Shown: one piece after another, positions 19,554 to 32,027 of the stretch | How positions within the stretch are numbered: position 1 is the first letter of the stretch | How the letters are laid out: each line of letters starts with the position of its first letter | Assembly: GCA_009363875.1 (NCBI GenBank) | Contig: CM018685.1 | Location: 66,847,933-66,911,932 of the forward strand | DNA from: Mikania micrantha | Lineage: Eukaryota; Streptophyta; Magnoliopsida; Asterales; Asteraceae | Direction of reading: 5' to 3' | Length of the DNA: 64,000 nt | Made by a program: the position numbers and the translations under genes | Notes under the pieces: model-generated | Databases searched by the model: none | Told to the model about the DNA's origin: nothing | What the model saw: only the letters and a program-made list of their open reading frames with translations

Positions 19554-22500
19554 TCACCAGAACCAGGTGCCACGGCTGTCAACGGCCTTCACGTTAGTTG
19601 GAACTAGCGTCATCCTGCCAAACTCAGATACAAACCTATTCACACATTCGGTCCTTTTGTTGCTATGACCTCCAAGACTACTGATTCCGGTAGATCCAAT
19701 CTCAAATATCTTGCCTGCAATTAGATACCAAAGATGTGGTTGGTAATGTGGTAATGAATTTCACAAGAACAGGTTGCAAAATGAGCGGTTTGCATAAATG
19801 GGTGTGTGACAGAATGGGAATTATTTTGTTTTGGGCATTTTTGTTTCAAGTGTCAGGTTAGGTTGATCCAAGACACTTTGATGTCCAAAAAAGTAGTTAA
19901 TACAGTTACAAAGAAAATGAAAAACTAGAGGTGGCAATTTTCACCCAAATCAAAAGAAATACGTTGGTTTGAGTAAACAATTATTGTATAATGGGTTAGA
20001 ATGGGTAACATCATAACATGAAATGGGTAATACTATAACATAATACAGGATAAGATGGGTAACTTAAAAACTATGTGAATACAATGAATTCAAATGTTTA
20101 AGAATGATTAATAACATATTTTATAAGAAAATCACTAAAAATTATCCTAAAAGAATATTTGTTTAGCTACAATACATTTTGACTTTGACTAAAGCCAAAT
20201 TGATGTTTTTTAAAAACAATCCATTTATACCAAAACTGATTTTGCTTAAAACTCGTTCTAATCCATACCCATCTTGATAGTACCTGACCCGAACCTATTC
20301 TGACTTGTTACCCAACCCACCCATTTTGCCAGGCTTATGAAAAACCATACTATTACAGTTTACAAATTCTAATCTTGTACTAAAAATATACTTTTAGCAA
20401 GTTTCCTTTTTAAGTAACTTTTTGAACAAGTAAATGAATCGAACATACTACCTCTAACTCTATTGACATTAAATTACCTTTTGCCCATATAGGAGGGGCA
20501 CCTGTTGCATTAGCAACCAAGAATGACATCGCGATATCCTCACAATTCCTGTTAAGATTAATTGAAACTTGGGTGAAATCTTTGATGCTAATGCAATAAC
20601 TACATAGCAGATGAATGATTAAACGAGTGGTAAGATTAAAAAAGTACCTATTCCTCTTTACATATTCCAAGAGGGATGCAGGCATTTCATTAGTGTACAT
20701 GCGCAGGTATTTCATGTGGAAAAATGATGCCTTAGATAGTATCATACTATATGTACCAGTCCACCATACAGCCCACCATCCACCATATATATAAGGATAT
20801 CTGTTCTCTTTCTGCATAAATGATAGATTAAAAAAAATGAGGAATATTTCTAGCTTAGATGTCAGCAATATTCCACACAAAAAGTTTTCAAAAGTTTATA
20901 ACAACATGCAAAGGTACAAACAATACATCAAAGACATACAGATTGATTGATCAGATGGATTCGAGGTACGAATCCCACCATAGTATCAGGTGCACTTCGC
21001 CAAACACTGAAAGCAAATTCGACTGATGAGCAAGGAAATATAATATCATCATCAATCGAAAAAACAGCATCTGTAATTGGATTCGTGATTTCTTTAAATC
21101 TGTTGTTAAGACTATCTTCCTTGTTTATGTCAAAAGTCAACTCAATATATCGACCATCTTTTGCGTTTGACTTTGCAGCATGATTCAAAAACTTCACAAG
21201 AGGATCTGAAGGTGGCTCGGGTTCGCTCCATACTATGTGTATGGAGTCTAGTCCAGGACATGATGTATAATGGGAAATGGATTGCTTGAGAAGATCATAT
21301 CTTTTCCATGTATTTATCAACAATGTATACCCTTTCCTGTAATAACAATCAAGTTGAAATAAACATCATAAGTCACAAAATACCTAGATTAGAATATTAA
21401 GGGCACATTGTATAAATAAAGTGTTAAGGTTTAGAGTAAAAACTTAAGTACCATATAAACAGACCATGTCAAAAATACAAAGTAACATTTGATTGTGAAC
21501 ATAAGAAGGGAAAGACGAGACCAAGAACCAGGGCCGGGCCAGACCCACGAACTTAAAGATATCTTATATGAATAAGAAGGGAAAGACTGAAAGCTACAAA
21601 TTAAACTTTATTAGTTTGGGTTAATAATGTCATTATTAGAAAGTGTTTTGAGTTAAGGGTCTTTATAGTTATGTCAAATGGGTAAATTAAATAACTGTCA
21701 TCATAATTAGGGCTATAAATATCCTAAAACCCATCCTATGTATGCGTGGATATGTGTATGTTGTATGGACAATTATCTGCAAGTTTATCAAATTCAAAGT
21801 ACGTTTCATCCAATTTCATGTCTGATTACCAATAATTGGTATCAGAGCCAAAGAGACCAAGATCACTGAAAATCAATTCCCATTTTTCGCTACTGATGAT
21901 TGAATCCCTGCACAAAACTACTGGTCTTTGACTTGGCAAAATCAAGAGGCGCAATTTTTGTTCATGTAAACAACAGGGTATTCAAGAACATCATCATCAA
22001 TTGAATTTTACTACAATCAAAATCAAGAGTCATGGATTGAAATCAGAAGGTGCAGACCATATAACCACAGAACGAAAGAATATCAATTAGAAAGAAAATT
22101 GCAGATTCTCAAAGCAAAAACAGAAATCAAAGGATCATTTTTTGTTAATAGTTTGTACTTTGTACCATGCAAATACCAGAAAACCAAAAGAGAGGCACAC
22201 TTGTTTAAGAAAAATAATTGTTGTCTGGGCTTCAAGATATAAACAATAAAGGTGGAAAGAAATTTGAAGATTCCAATATTGGTCATGTTTGGTTGTCTTG
22301 GTCAACCAAAAGAAACTAGAAAGCTAGAATCCCTTACATTGATTAAAGAGAAAAAAGGAAAGAGCAAACCTTACGGTTCATATAGCAAGTTCAAGATAAC
22401 AAGCTTGTGTTTCACAAAATGAGCAAAAAAACTAAACCCTTGTGGTTCACATAGCAACAAGAAAACTAAACCCTTGTGGTTCATATAGCAAGCAAGATCA

Positions 22501-25131
22501 AACAATTTTTGGTTCTAATAGCAAGTAAGAGAAATATTAGACTCTTCGTATTTCAAAGCAAGCAAGAAAGACAAGTTTCAGTCACAAGCAAGAAAGACAA
22601 GTTTCAGTCAAAAGCAAGAAAGAAAGCAAGCAACTATATGATTTTTTATCATAATTAAAATCAATAAATCAAAAACAAGTTTGGTTCTGATAATCAACAA
22701 AAGTTGGCAAAGTTTTAAGAAGAAAGTTTAAGCAAGTTTCAAGAAGAAAGTTTAAGCAAGTTTTAGAAAGCAAGCAAATAAGATAATAAACATGATAACA
22801 CATGCAGCAGTACAATGCAAGCTCAAGCAGTCAAGATCATGGTAGAGGACGGAGAATAAACTGCAACAAAGAAGAAAGAGGACGCGAAAGAGCAACTGGT
22901 AGAGGAAACAAAAACTAAGAAGAACTTAGATGTAATGAATGTGGTGGATTCGGTCACTTTGCATACAAATGCACCAAATAAAAGGATAAATGGAAAGATT
23001 AAGGATAAAGAAAATGAGCAAGCACTGTTGTTACCGCAAGTCAAGCAATAAAACCCTATTTAAAGTAGTTTAGTTTAAGGGGGGAAATGAAAGCAATAAA
23101 CTAAACTTTACTAGTTTAGGTTAATTATGGCATCATTAAAAAGTGTATTTGAGTCAACAGTCTTTATGTAATTATATCAAAGTGGATAAGTTGTATAACT
23201 GTCATCACTACACTCAAACCCATCATATGTATATGTCGATATATGTAAGTTATATGAACAAATTCTCTACAAGTTTATCAAAGTATTGTTCTTCCAATTT
23301 CATGTCTGATTACCAATAAAGACGAGACCAAGTGTTTCAACAAATGGATGATATTGGCATATCCACACTTCCCGGTTTGAATCTTATCAATGGAACTTCA
23401 ACACTGGGAGGTGAGCACAACAGTTTCCTGCAAACATTAATTTTTCGAAGATCTTGCACTAACAATATCACGTTTGTACTTAGTGATCCGATAGATAGAG
23501 GTATTATCAATTGCATAAAAATTGTAACCTATGTCAGAGTCACGCCTAAAAGTCTTATTTATCATTTGTTTGTTGAACGGTGAATATACACACACCAAAT
23601 ACAACAGCCGTACCTAGTGAATCTCACTCTTAGCATAGTTGTTGGCCAGGTTTGAAGAGGGTAGGATGTAGGCAAACATTACCTATTTCCCTAGAATAAG
23701 ATACAAACATCATATGCCATTTGGCCAAGAGACTGTCCGCCTTTGCTTTAACATCTTCACAGAAATGTGATCACTATCCCTCTCCACCCGCATTGGTTTT
23801 GGCAGCAACAGCCAACAATAGCTCCATATACCCAAACAAGCCAAAAAAAAAAAACTAAATTGAATATTAAAAAATAGAGCAAAAGAAGCTATCTTGGAAG
23901 TTGGATAAATTTAATAACAAGTTTAAGTGTTCCAGCATCCGGCATCAGGTAATTTTCCAGGATGCATCCCCTTTGTATGGTAACTGATACAATTACTTAG
24001 AAAGAACCTATTAATATTAATCCAATCATAACTTTCCTCTAATGGAATGATCTCAACTCACTTTTAGCATTACCTAACCAAAATATCTTTTATACTACCA
24101 AATAAGAACATAATCCCTGATTCTAAACAACACATGCAAAAACAAATACTTCAGCGAACAATTTCTACAGTATCTTTCGCAGGATTACACATCTAAAACC
24201 AATGAACAAGGGCTTTGTTTCCAAACCAAGAACTAACCAGAGCACAACAATGATAAAATTATTGAAAAAATCCCAATTTGATTTCCAAATATGCTCATCA
24301 TTGACCATTCGTTTTTTCTTTTCTATGTTTCCTTCCTTCTATAAACTACATGAGCTAATATTCTGAGTTGCACGCTCATTGCTGTTGAGTTTCAATAACG
24401 TAAGTGATAAATAATTTCACCTAAACAATTCAAAGAAAAATTATTGCATCTATCAAGCATTTAATGACATGTGACTTTCTATATTCTGGGATTTTACAAA
24501 AAAGTGTAATGCATGTTGCACTGCATACATTCAACATCGAGTAATTGGTAATCCAACTTACCACAAATAAATGTCCAAAACACGAAAAAACACCACCACT
24601 AATGATTATCTCATTCATAAAAGTAAAATTCCCAAATTGAACATCGAACCTAACACTTTAGCAATTAATGCACATTACAATATGAGACTCATTTATTGAA
24701 CAAGGACACACTAACCTATGTTCTTGGAACCACATGGTCCACATACATAAATTAGCTAATTGAACACAAAAAAGCTAATTGAACACAAGATTCAAATTTC
24801 AGATTTCGTATTCCTTTTCCTGTTTGATTCTGAAGTTCACAAGTGCACATGAATTCATAGATTCGTTTAAATAGCGAGTTATTGTTTCAATTGAAATTGT
24901 TAATTGTTATTGTTAAAAGTAATTGACTGACCTAGAGTTTCGATCGATAATTGGAACACTCTGTTGGCCCCATCCCAAAAACGACGGCGTACAGCTCGCG
25001 AGCAAGGTTAATGTCAGGATAAAGCAACAAAAGAGTAACAACTTGATCTTGAGTGAACCGGCGGCGGAGATCGCTGCTTGCCGGAACTTCTGAACCGTCC
25101 GGCGGCTAATTAAGCTGGTCCTAGCTACCAT
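19554..25131 (-). CDS. GMT1: GT64 glycosyltransferase, GIPC mannosyltransferase type
   Basis: Five exons on the minus strand: 25131-24932, 21336-20940, 20811-20648, 20548-20478 and 19714-19554. Each intron has GT-AG borders and the phases close exactly, giving 993 nt (330 residues plus stop), close to the usual size of this family. The protein is type II: a transmembrane segment at about residues 29-46 (KIKLLLFCCFILTLTLLASC), then the GT64 domain with TLLINTWKR, SIDDDI (metal-binding DxD) and YGGWWAVWWTGTYSM, and further on RNCEDIAMSFLVAN and SLGGHSNKRTECVN. Arabidopsis GMT1 (also called EPC1) adds mannose to glycosylinositol phosphorylceramides in the Golgi and affects cell adhesion. Whether this is the GMT1 orthologue or its close GT64 paralogue cannot be settled here. 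Intron 1 is 3.6 kb and carries an LTR element; intron 4 carries a MITE. Confidence 0.88.
19925..20337. mobile_element. MITE in intron 4 of the GT64 gene
   Basis: It begins near AGAGGTGGCAATTTTC and ends near TTTTGCCAGGCTT, so the ends are short and inverted. The inside (AAAAACTATGTGAAT, AAAACTCGTTCT, TCTGACTTGTTACCCAACCC) is shared in the same order with 61080-61355. It is entirely intronic and clear of the splice sites. Confidence 0.6.
21337..24931 (-). other. Intron 1 of the GT64 gene
   Basis: Donor AG|GTCAGT at 24931 and acceptor TTATTACAG at 21337. Apart from the LTR element at 21583-23323, the remainder (23324-24931) shows no gene and no repeat that I recognise. Confidence 0.8.
21583..23323 (+). 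mobile_element. Small non-autonomous LTR retrotransposon in intron 1
   Basis: LTRs 21588-21834 and 23088-23318 begin TGAAAGC and share their order of motifs to TGTCTGATTACCAATA. They are clearly diverged. A tRNA-Met-type primer site (TGGTATCAGAGCC) lies at 21837-21849 and a polypurine tract (TTAAGGGGGGAAA) at 23075-23087. The 5-mer AAGAC flanks the element at 21583-21587 and 23319-23323. The inside keeps only a zinc knuckle (CNECGGFGHFAYKC, about 22930-22971), as in Ty1/copia gag. It lies antisense to the host gene. Confidence 0.88.
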
Positions 25132-25377
25132 TAATTCGTTATGGAATACCTGATCTCAGATCAACCAATTTCTTACACCTCCAGGCATAAACTCTTCCTT
25201 CACCAACGTATAACTTTGATCTCCCTCTTTAGATATCCTTATTGAGTATCGTCTCTATCTATATGTAGATTGGGTGTTGCTTATGGTGATGCACGGCGGA
25301 GATCGGCTGAGGAGATGATTAATTATTGAATGAAACGATCGCCGGAGATTCAATTATGAACGAAGAACGGTACCGGT

Positions 25378-25386
25378 TTTATATTG
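25378..25386 (-). promoter_or_regulatory. Possible TATA box of the GT64 gene
   Basis: On the minus strand AATATAAAA lies about 250 bp before the ATG at 25131, which would leave a 5' leader of roughly 200 nt. It is the only TATA-like match near the gene start that I noticed, so it is tentative. Confidence 0.4.
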
Positions 25387-25541
25387 TTTTGAACGCGTAC
25401 GGCGTGGTCAAAGGGCTGACTTAGTCTAAGCCTACGACATGAAATGTTTTCGGTTTATTAATAAAAAAAAAAATACTTTATTCAAAATTTTCTGTCATGT
25501 TATCGTTATACTAAAAACCTAAAAATCAATAGTGGTCACCT

Positions 25542-25673
25542 CATTGAAGACTGTGAGAGGAGAATAAACGGGGCGTGAGAGTGGAGAAAGCCGGAGGTGT
25601 AGAGGGTCATTGAAGACTGTGAGAGGAGAATAAACGGGGCGTGAGAGTGGAGAAGGCTGGAGATGTAGAGGGC
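25542..25673. repeat. Two-copy 66-bp tandem repeat
   Basis: CATTGAAGACTGTGAGAGGA starts at 25542 and again at 25608. The 66-base units differ at only a few positions (for example GCCGGAGG versus GCTGGAGA), so the duplication is recent. It lies upstream of the GT64 promoter. Confidence 0.9.
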
Positions 25674-26280
25674 CAGAATTTGTTCCTGCCAGGGGAGGGG
25701 GGCGGTGTTCCCACTAACCCCGCCTAAAAAGCAAGCCCTGTCGAGCCAACGGCCCTCTCATTAGCACGGTCTAACAACCGTTATCAACTTTCCAGTATCC
25801 AATGCACATGAGTTGACGAGTGTTGTAACCCCAAGCAAATCCAAATGCCTCTTAGGAAGAAACACATGGTGGGTTCATTTATTTTGAAAGTCTAAACGAA
25901 ATAAAAAGTCGGGGCTTTTCAATAATAGTTACTTTAAAATTTACTTTCCTTTTATCGGGCTTGAGACTGATAATAATTATTTAAAATTTTATGTATGACG
26001 TATTTAAAGAATAATGTTTCTATTTACATGTATAAAAAGTTTAAATAAATTTATTTTCTAGTTTTTTTAAATGCAAATTCTTTAATAAAATGTTGATAAT
26101 ATTTTTGTAAAAAAACATTTTTCAATTAAATATTAAAAGTTTTTATGCGGACTTTTGTTATATTTCCTATTTCTTTTGAAGCAGACAAGCTAAAAAAACT
26201 CACTAACAAAAAAAACACAACATATAAAAAAATTAAAAAATTGACACACTATATTTTTAGAAGACCTAACATTTTGGTTG
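25674..26280. other. Intergenic DNA
   Basis: No gene or recognised repeat. 25690-25880 is GC-richer than its neighbours but shows no convincing coding frame. Confidence 0.45.
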
Positions 26281-26629
26281 TTTGGCTAATTGGGTTGTGC
26301 CTTAGGAAATCTGATATGCGATGAAACCTCCTTATCGACTTCTTTGGCTATGATTTAAACAAATGACGTCACATATATTAAGTCTTATTATGAGAATCAT
26401 AAAGTGACAGTTGACCAACCCAATTGGTTTAGTATTAGTACTAATTCTTATACCTGCAATTGTTGCTTTAGATTGTATATTTGAGCTTAAATAATAACAT
26501 AGATACTCGTATTGATGAGTTATTTTAAAATAAACTATAATTACTATATATATATATATTAAAAACCATGAAAAAGGTATAGTATATTTTTCATGGTTTC
26601 AAATTTTGACACAAGAATAACAAAAAGAT

Positions 26630-26977
26630 TTCACGCAAGAAAAAAATGTGCGAATTTAAGGTTTAGGGTTTAGTTCGTGATAAGAGATTTGATTTTGATA
26701 TTTAACTTATTTTCTGCAAGTGATATATAATACACGTTCTCCCGAGTGTATTGTGATACATTTTTGAGTTTCACACTTTGGTACAAGAAGAAACATAATA
26801 CTATCTTTTTGAGTTTCACACTTTTGACGCAAGAAGAAAAAAGTGTGGATTTAGGGTTTAGTTCGTGATAAGAGATTTGATTTTGCTGTGTAACTTATGA
26901 TTTTGTAAATGATATATAATACCCTCGTGAGTGTATTGTGATAACCCGCCGCAATGCGAGAGGGAAAATAAACATAG
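26630..26977 (+). mobile_element. Helitron 3' end with internal duplication
   Basis: A terminal hairpin-like CCCGCCGCAATGCGAGAGGG is followed by AAATAAACATAG|T at 26977, a degenerate CTAG end. The stretch before it is duplicated with a 188-bp offset (TAGTTCGTGATAAGAG at 26671 and 26859). The last 110 bp match the minus-strand end at 62823 onward. The 5' end was not found. Confidence 0.6.
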
Positions 26978-28127
26978 TTAAAAAAAAGGATTAAAAGTTG
27001 TTGTGACAACATCAACATCTTTATTCTTAGATTGAGGATAATATATATCTTATCTTAGCAAATTACAGTATGAGATCACTCATGAAGACTTACGGTCCTC
27101 AAGATAAGCTTATGAATGAATTGGACTACTTTTTTATAAATTTTATTATCTGATGATAAAAAATGAGTTTTATAGTATTAAAATACAAGGACATGGTTTG
27201 ATCCTATCAATAAAGTGTGTAAAGTTGGTATCAATGTGTAAAGTAAAGGTTGTTCGTATACAAGTGTTTGTTTCGTTACTAGACGTTTCATATTTAAAGC
27301 ATCTCTAATATCACATGATGTATCCTATGCAGGACTGGTTTTGAAAATTGAATTGTTAGAACGAGAAAGAAAAAAAATACCTGCAGGCACAAACAAATTA
27401 TCAACTATATAAAAAAATTTTTGGACGGCAATGAGCTCAATATTTTTATCTTGGATAGTATACTTATTTAAACAGTTGGTATAATTTTAAAAAAAAAATT
27501 GTGACCCCTATATAAAACTAGGCCTAAGACGGTAGCCCAATCTATTCTTGCTTTGAGCTAGCTCTGATCATGTATTCATGCGTGAAAGTCGCATTTAATG
27601 TAAATTGTTATTAAACTATCTTGTAGCATTTAAAAATTCATAAAAATTATTTAATTATGTCAAGAAATCACCAAGTTATGATTATATAATATGAGATAGT
27701 GAGATTTTATGACCAATTAAAACACAAAGATAACATCATTCTTTTAAGTTACAAAATAATAACACTATGGTTAAAAGTTAATTAGACAAGTAATATTTTT
27801 AAAAATATGATGAAAATACAAACATTGAGCAATTGAAGAGCTGCAACAAAAATCAAACAAATTTCTTAACATCTGGAAGTAACTTGGTTTTATGCATGTA
27901 ATCTACCAGATTATTTGCTGCAACTTATATTCATGAACCCAATTAAATTAATTTTTGAGTTTTTCTTTTTAGATTTTTCATTTTCTAATAGCTGATGTCA
28001 ATTGTCAAGGTAAATATGTCTGTTCTAGTCAAATGTTGAAACACTGAAATTCACTTTCTATATAACCTAAAAAATTACTAAAATCAAAATAGCGAAAATA
28101 CATGATGTGTGCTTCCCATCCATTAGT
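26978..28127. other. AT-rich intergenic DNA
   Basis: No gene and no repeat recognised with confidence. Confidence 0.45.
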
Positions 28128-28290
28128 AATAACTTGGGTGTAAACGAGCCAAGCTTGAGCTCGGCCCATTATGACTTCTCGAGCTCAGCTCGTTTAAAGT
28201 TATAATTCTCGAGCTAAGGCCCGACTTGCCGACTTGGTAGACAAGCCAAGCTCGAGCTCGGCCCATTATAACTCCATACATAACCCAATT
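28128..28290. mobile_element. Remnant of a GAGCTCG-rich hAT-like MITE
   Basis: Contains several CGAGCTCGGCCCATTAT and CTCGAGCT motifs, partly in inverted order, like the better preserved element at 46908-47468. Ends are not clear. Confidence 0.45.
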
Positions 28291-28727
28291 ATGCTCCTGT
28301 TAAATTGGGCCGCCATGCCTTTGTCCGGTTGGTCAAAATATGAGTCCACTAGTTTTTAGATCAGCTCTGCGTCTAAATACAGTCGCATCCTCATACATAT
28401 ATGAGACCATAACAGTCCACTACCAGCCCATAATGACAGAAGAATCCTGGTGATTTGGTGTGACCACTGACCAGTGAGCAATTGAGCATAGAACACGAGC
28501 AGCAGCGGCAGCAACAGTTCGAAGATAAATCGAGCCTTTACACAACTACATTGAAGCCACTAACACAGCTTTAAAACCTAACATTGCCACACCAGTTGCA
28601 AAGATAAACAAAATCAGAAACCTAATAAATATTGCCTACTTCACTTGTATTCCTATTAAAACACACATCTGTGCTTGAATCAACTGCAGCATATAAAAGA
28701 GGGTTTTTAAAATCTGAATCTTATTTC

Positions 28728-29324
28728 TCAACCTTCATCTCCCTCACCATCATCAAACCGAACAGATTGCCCAAACTCGGCCTCCATAATCACCCCATCC
28801 ATAACATGGATAACCATCTCTCCTTTCCTCAAGTCTACCCGTGATGATCGAACACCATTAACAAGAAGCATTTTGTCACCATCCTTTGATACATGTAGTT
28901 TAAACCCAGATAAAGAATCACAAATAATTTCTTCATTGTATGATATAGATTCAGAAGGAATTTTCCATGGGACAACAGTGAAGCTCAGTATACGCGTTAG
29001 TGTTGCATACGTATCGTTTGCTTTCTCCCCCGCTAAACTATCATTTATCCTTAATCTCAAATCACGTTCAAACGCGAATTCTGATGGTACAAATGTTGTA
29101 AAGGAAAGATCTTGAGGCAACATTTCCATCATCATCACACCAAACTTCCCTATCCTGTCACTAGTTGCCGGATGTTTGCTAATTTTCTTGAGCTTGAATG
29201 GAGTCATGGAACCATTACTAATGTCTGGAAGTCTAAGAATTGTAAGGATCAAAACAAAAAAGCAAGAAACTGAAACAATTACAGCAACAAACACGATTGG
29301 ACTCTTTGATCCACCTCTTCTCAT
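28728..29324 (-). CDS. Membrane-anchored single FAS1-domain protein
   Basis: A 198-residue protein starting at ATG 29324 (MRRGGSKSP); the two codons before it lack an ATG. Residues about 9-31 form a hydrophobic signal-anchor (IVFVAVIVSVSCFFVLILTI). Residues about 48-188 match one fasciclin (FAS1) domain: LSFTTFVPSEFAFE resembles the H1 box, and VRSSRVDLRKGEMVIHVMDG the H2 box with the final hydrophobic strand. There is no second FAS1 domain, no proline-rich arabinogalactan stretch and no GPI-type tail, so it is not a classical FLA. An Asn-x-Thr/Ser site lies in KANDTYA. Similar short plant FAS1 proteins are uncharacterised; a role in cell-surface or endomembrane adhesion is inference only. 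The coding part has no intron. Confidence 0.82.
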   Translation of the reverse strand: MRRGGSKSPIVFVAVIVSVSCFFVLILTILRLPDISNGSMTPFKLKKISKHPATSDRIGKFGVMMMEMLPQDLSFTTFVPSEFAFERDLRLRINDSLAGEKANDTYATLTRILSFTVVPWKIPSESISYNEEIICDSLSGFKLHVSKDGDKMLLVNGVRSSRVDLRKGEMVIHVMDGVIMEAEFGQSVRFDDGEGDEG

Positions 29325-31090
29325 TTTCAAAACACCTGAGTTCCTGCCCAGAGATATTCCACTAATGTTGTATAGATCAACCTGTTCACCAAAATCCTTT
29401 ATAAATAAACAAAACTTAACTGAGGCATTTCATTGAACACTTTATGCCATGAAGCTACCATTGATTCACAAAAGATTGTAAAAGATAATTCAATATACAA
29501 ATTATGAAACTGGGGATCAATAGATTTACCTCAAAAGGATATGAACCTGGGTCGTTGCCTAGATCAACATGTTGTCATCGTTGCATCTGTCAGCAAAAAA
29601 TTTCAACTTTGAGGATTTATATTTCAGGATTGAATTTTAACTAGTTGTCTTTAGCACGTGCTACAGCGCAGCTTATTTCCTTACATTAAACATCCGAACC
29701 CTTGACTACTCTCAAAACATTAAAAACCAACTCTTTGGGTCATCTTTAATATGTATTTGCTTCCTAAATCATCTATTAAATGCTTGCAAATGGGTGAATC
29801 TTGCTTGTTTTCAATTTTCATTAATCGAGCAATAGTTAGATTACATCATTGGTATGTATGTTTGTACCAAATAAAGGAACAAAAACAAAGAAGCCACCTT
29901 TCACCACTTAATATCTCACAATCACGCACCTATCAACACTTAGTTACACACACAATAGTTAATTACACATCAAACACACTATAGAGAAAACTAAAACATA
30001 CATCCTAACAAACAACTGGTAGTCATTAATTAAATGAAAATACATCCATTAGAATATGCAGCAAAGCCCTAAGCTAAAACGACATACCAGTTCAACCATG
30101 AAGAAATAAAACTCGGAGCCAATAAACACCATAGATAAAGAAACCACCTGTAATGACAAACATAAAGGCAAGTGACCAGAAAACAAAGAATTAGACACAG
30201 ACAACAAACAAAACCTACGGAAACTTCAATTGCAGGAACAATGAGCTCGTGATATTTCAATTGCAAGTGAAAGTAGGAAAAAAAAAACAAAATGCAGGGA
30301 AATGTGTAGCATGTCAAAAGAAGCCAAGAAGATTGCAGAGCCTTCCAAGAAAGCAACACATGTAAAGCCTATTTGTGTAAAAACAGGTCAAATATAAAAA
30401 AAAAAACTCATATAAAGCTCACACACTATTCATTAGATACATCTTGTATATAGTTTAAAGAAGTTAAAAACACATCATGGTTTAGTTAGTGTCTCACATA
30501 GAAATTTCTGTCAATTAGCTTGAAATTTGTCCCACCTGCAATCACATTGAGAAAACAAAGAAACGAATATCATTATAACAGAGTACCAAAGGTTTGCGCA
30601 TATGTGTATGAAAATTGGGTGAAAAACAAAGTAACCCACAAACCTTGAAGCATAAATCTTGTATGGGAAGAGATTATAATCAAGAAAAAGATGAAAAAGC
30701 AATCATAGATTGACGATAAAATTGGGAGAAATTAAGAAGAAAAGGGTGTTAAACACTCTTTAAGTGGATCGATTGAACAACCCCAAAAAAATTGCTTTTC
30801 AATGTAAGATTTCCCTCTCCCTAAGGATACTCTGTTTCTTAGATTTGATTTGCCCTCAATCAAAGGCATATACACAGCCAAATTAACGTAATACAAACCC
30901 CCAGAACATCAATCCATGGAAACAAATGAAGATATGGGAGGGGAAATCGAACACACCAGTAACGTCAGAACATAGTGAAATTGGAGGCTAAGAAATCCAT
31001 CATCCAAATCAATTACCCGTAGTTCCTTCAAACCCTAGAAACGAAACCAACAAATGTTATACCCGATTGTCGAAGCCCAAAGTCACCACT
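29325..31090 (-). other. Probable 5' leader and introns of the FAS1 gene
   Basis: No other coding region is supported. On the minus strand the CTAGGGTTT motif at about 31030-31042 is common in plant 5' UTRs, and candidate acceptors such as GAACAG|GTTG lie just before the ATG. The 1.7 kb could therefore be a multi-exon leader. This is inference; transcript data would settle it. 29640-29680 contains CTAGT beside a weak hairpin (GCACGTGCTACAGCGC), possibly a Helitron end. Confidence 0.35.
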
Positions 31091-31489
31091 CCGCCTGTCT
31101 CAGCCTTCTAACACCAGGAAAGGTTGAAGATCTGCGTTAGCCGTAATTATCTTTGACAGTTGGACATCAAATAGCCTCCATCGTCGTCGCATTACACTAA
31201 ACTGCCACCTTCGATCGGAAACAATGAAAGGCCAAACCAGGGAGACGAGACATGTCACATAAACCGGATCTACCCATGGGCATCAAACGAATCGGATCTA
31301 TGGGGCAGATTCATTCGATATAGTTTTGTAATTGATGATTTGATGATCGAATCTTTGTAAACGGATTGAATTTATAGGGGTTTGAGCAAAATTGTGAATC
31401 TGGAAGGTTGGAAAAATTAAGTCATTGTGCTTTTGACAAATATTGATCCATTTTAGGCCCAAATTTTTGGTACATTCACAACCCATTGT

Positions 31490-32027
31490 TTCATTTACTT
31501 CTAACGTGTCAATCTGGAATGTGTCAATAGTCTATTAATAATAAATCACAAAATACTTATGCTTAGTAATAATATATCGCATACAATTGCATACAATGTT
31601 AGATAATAAACATAACATATTATAATATTATACTTATTTCAATTTAGTTTAGTACATTCTGATATATATGTCTAATGTAATGTAATATGATGTAATGTAA
31701 TGTAGCGTGTAATTACACGACATAATACGCAAATAGTTTTGTGAATTCCAATAGGATTTGATACGATTGCTCGTGTTACACAAGTGCAAATGTGATACAC
31801 GATTCTTTTAAATCCTTTGCATACAACATAATTTTAGCATATGTTAATGTGATTGAATCATGATGCAAGGATAACGAATACACAACAAATGGTTCACTTC
31901 TCTAATTGTTATATAGATAGTCATTGACATGATCATAGATTATAGATGTAAAACATGTTGAACAAAAATGGATACTTTCCTAATTTTACATGATTTAAGT
32001 TGTATAATACTGATTATACCAATATGA
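31490..32027. other. AT-rich intergenic DNA
   Basis: No gene or recognised repeat; contains short TAATGTAATG-type repeats at about 31675-31700. Confidence 0.45.

Noticed and set aside
22823..23044. Serine/phenylalanine-rich minus-strand open frame
   Set aside because: It is antisense to the zinc-knuckle remnant of the intronic LTR element.
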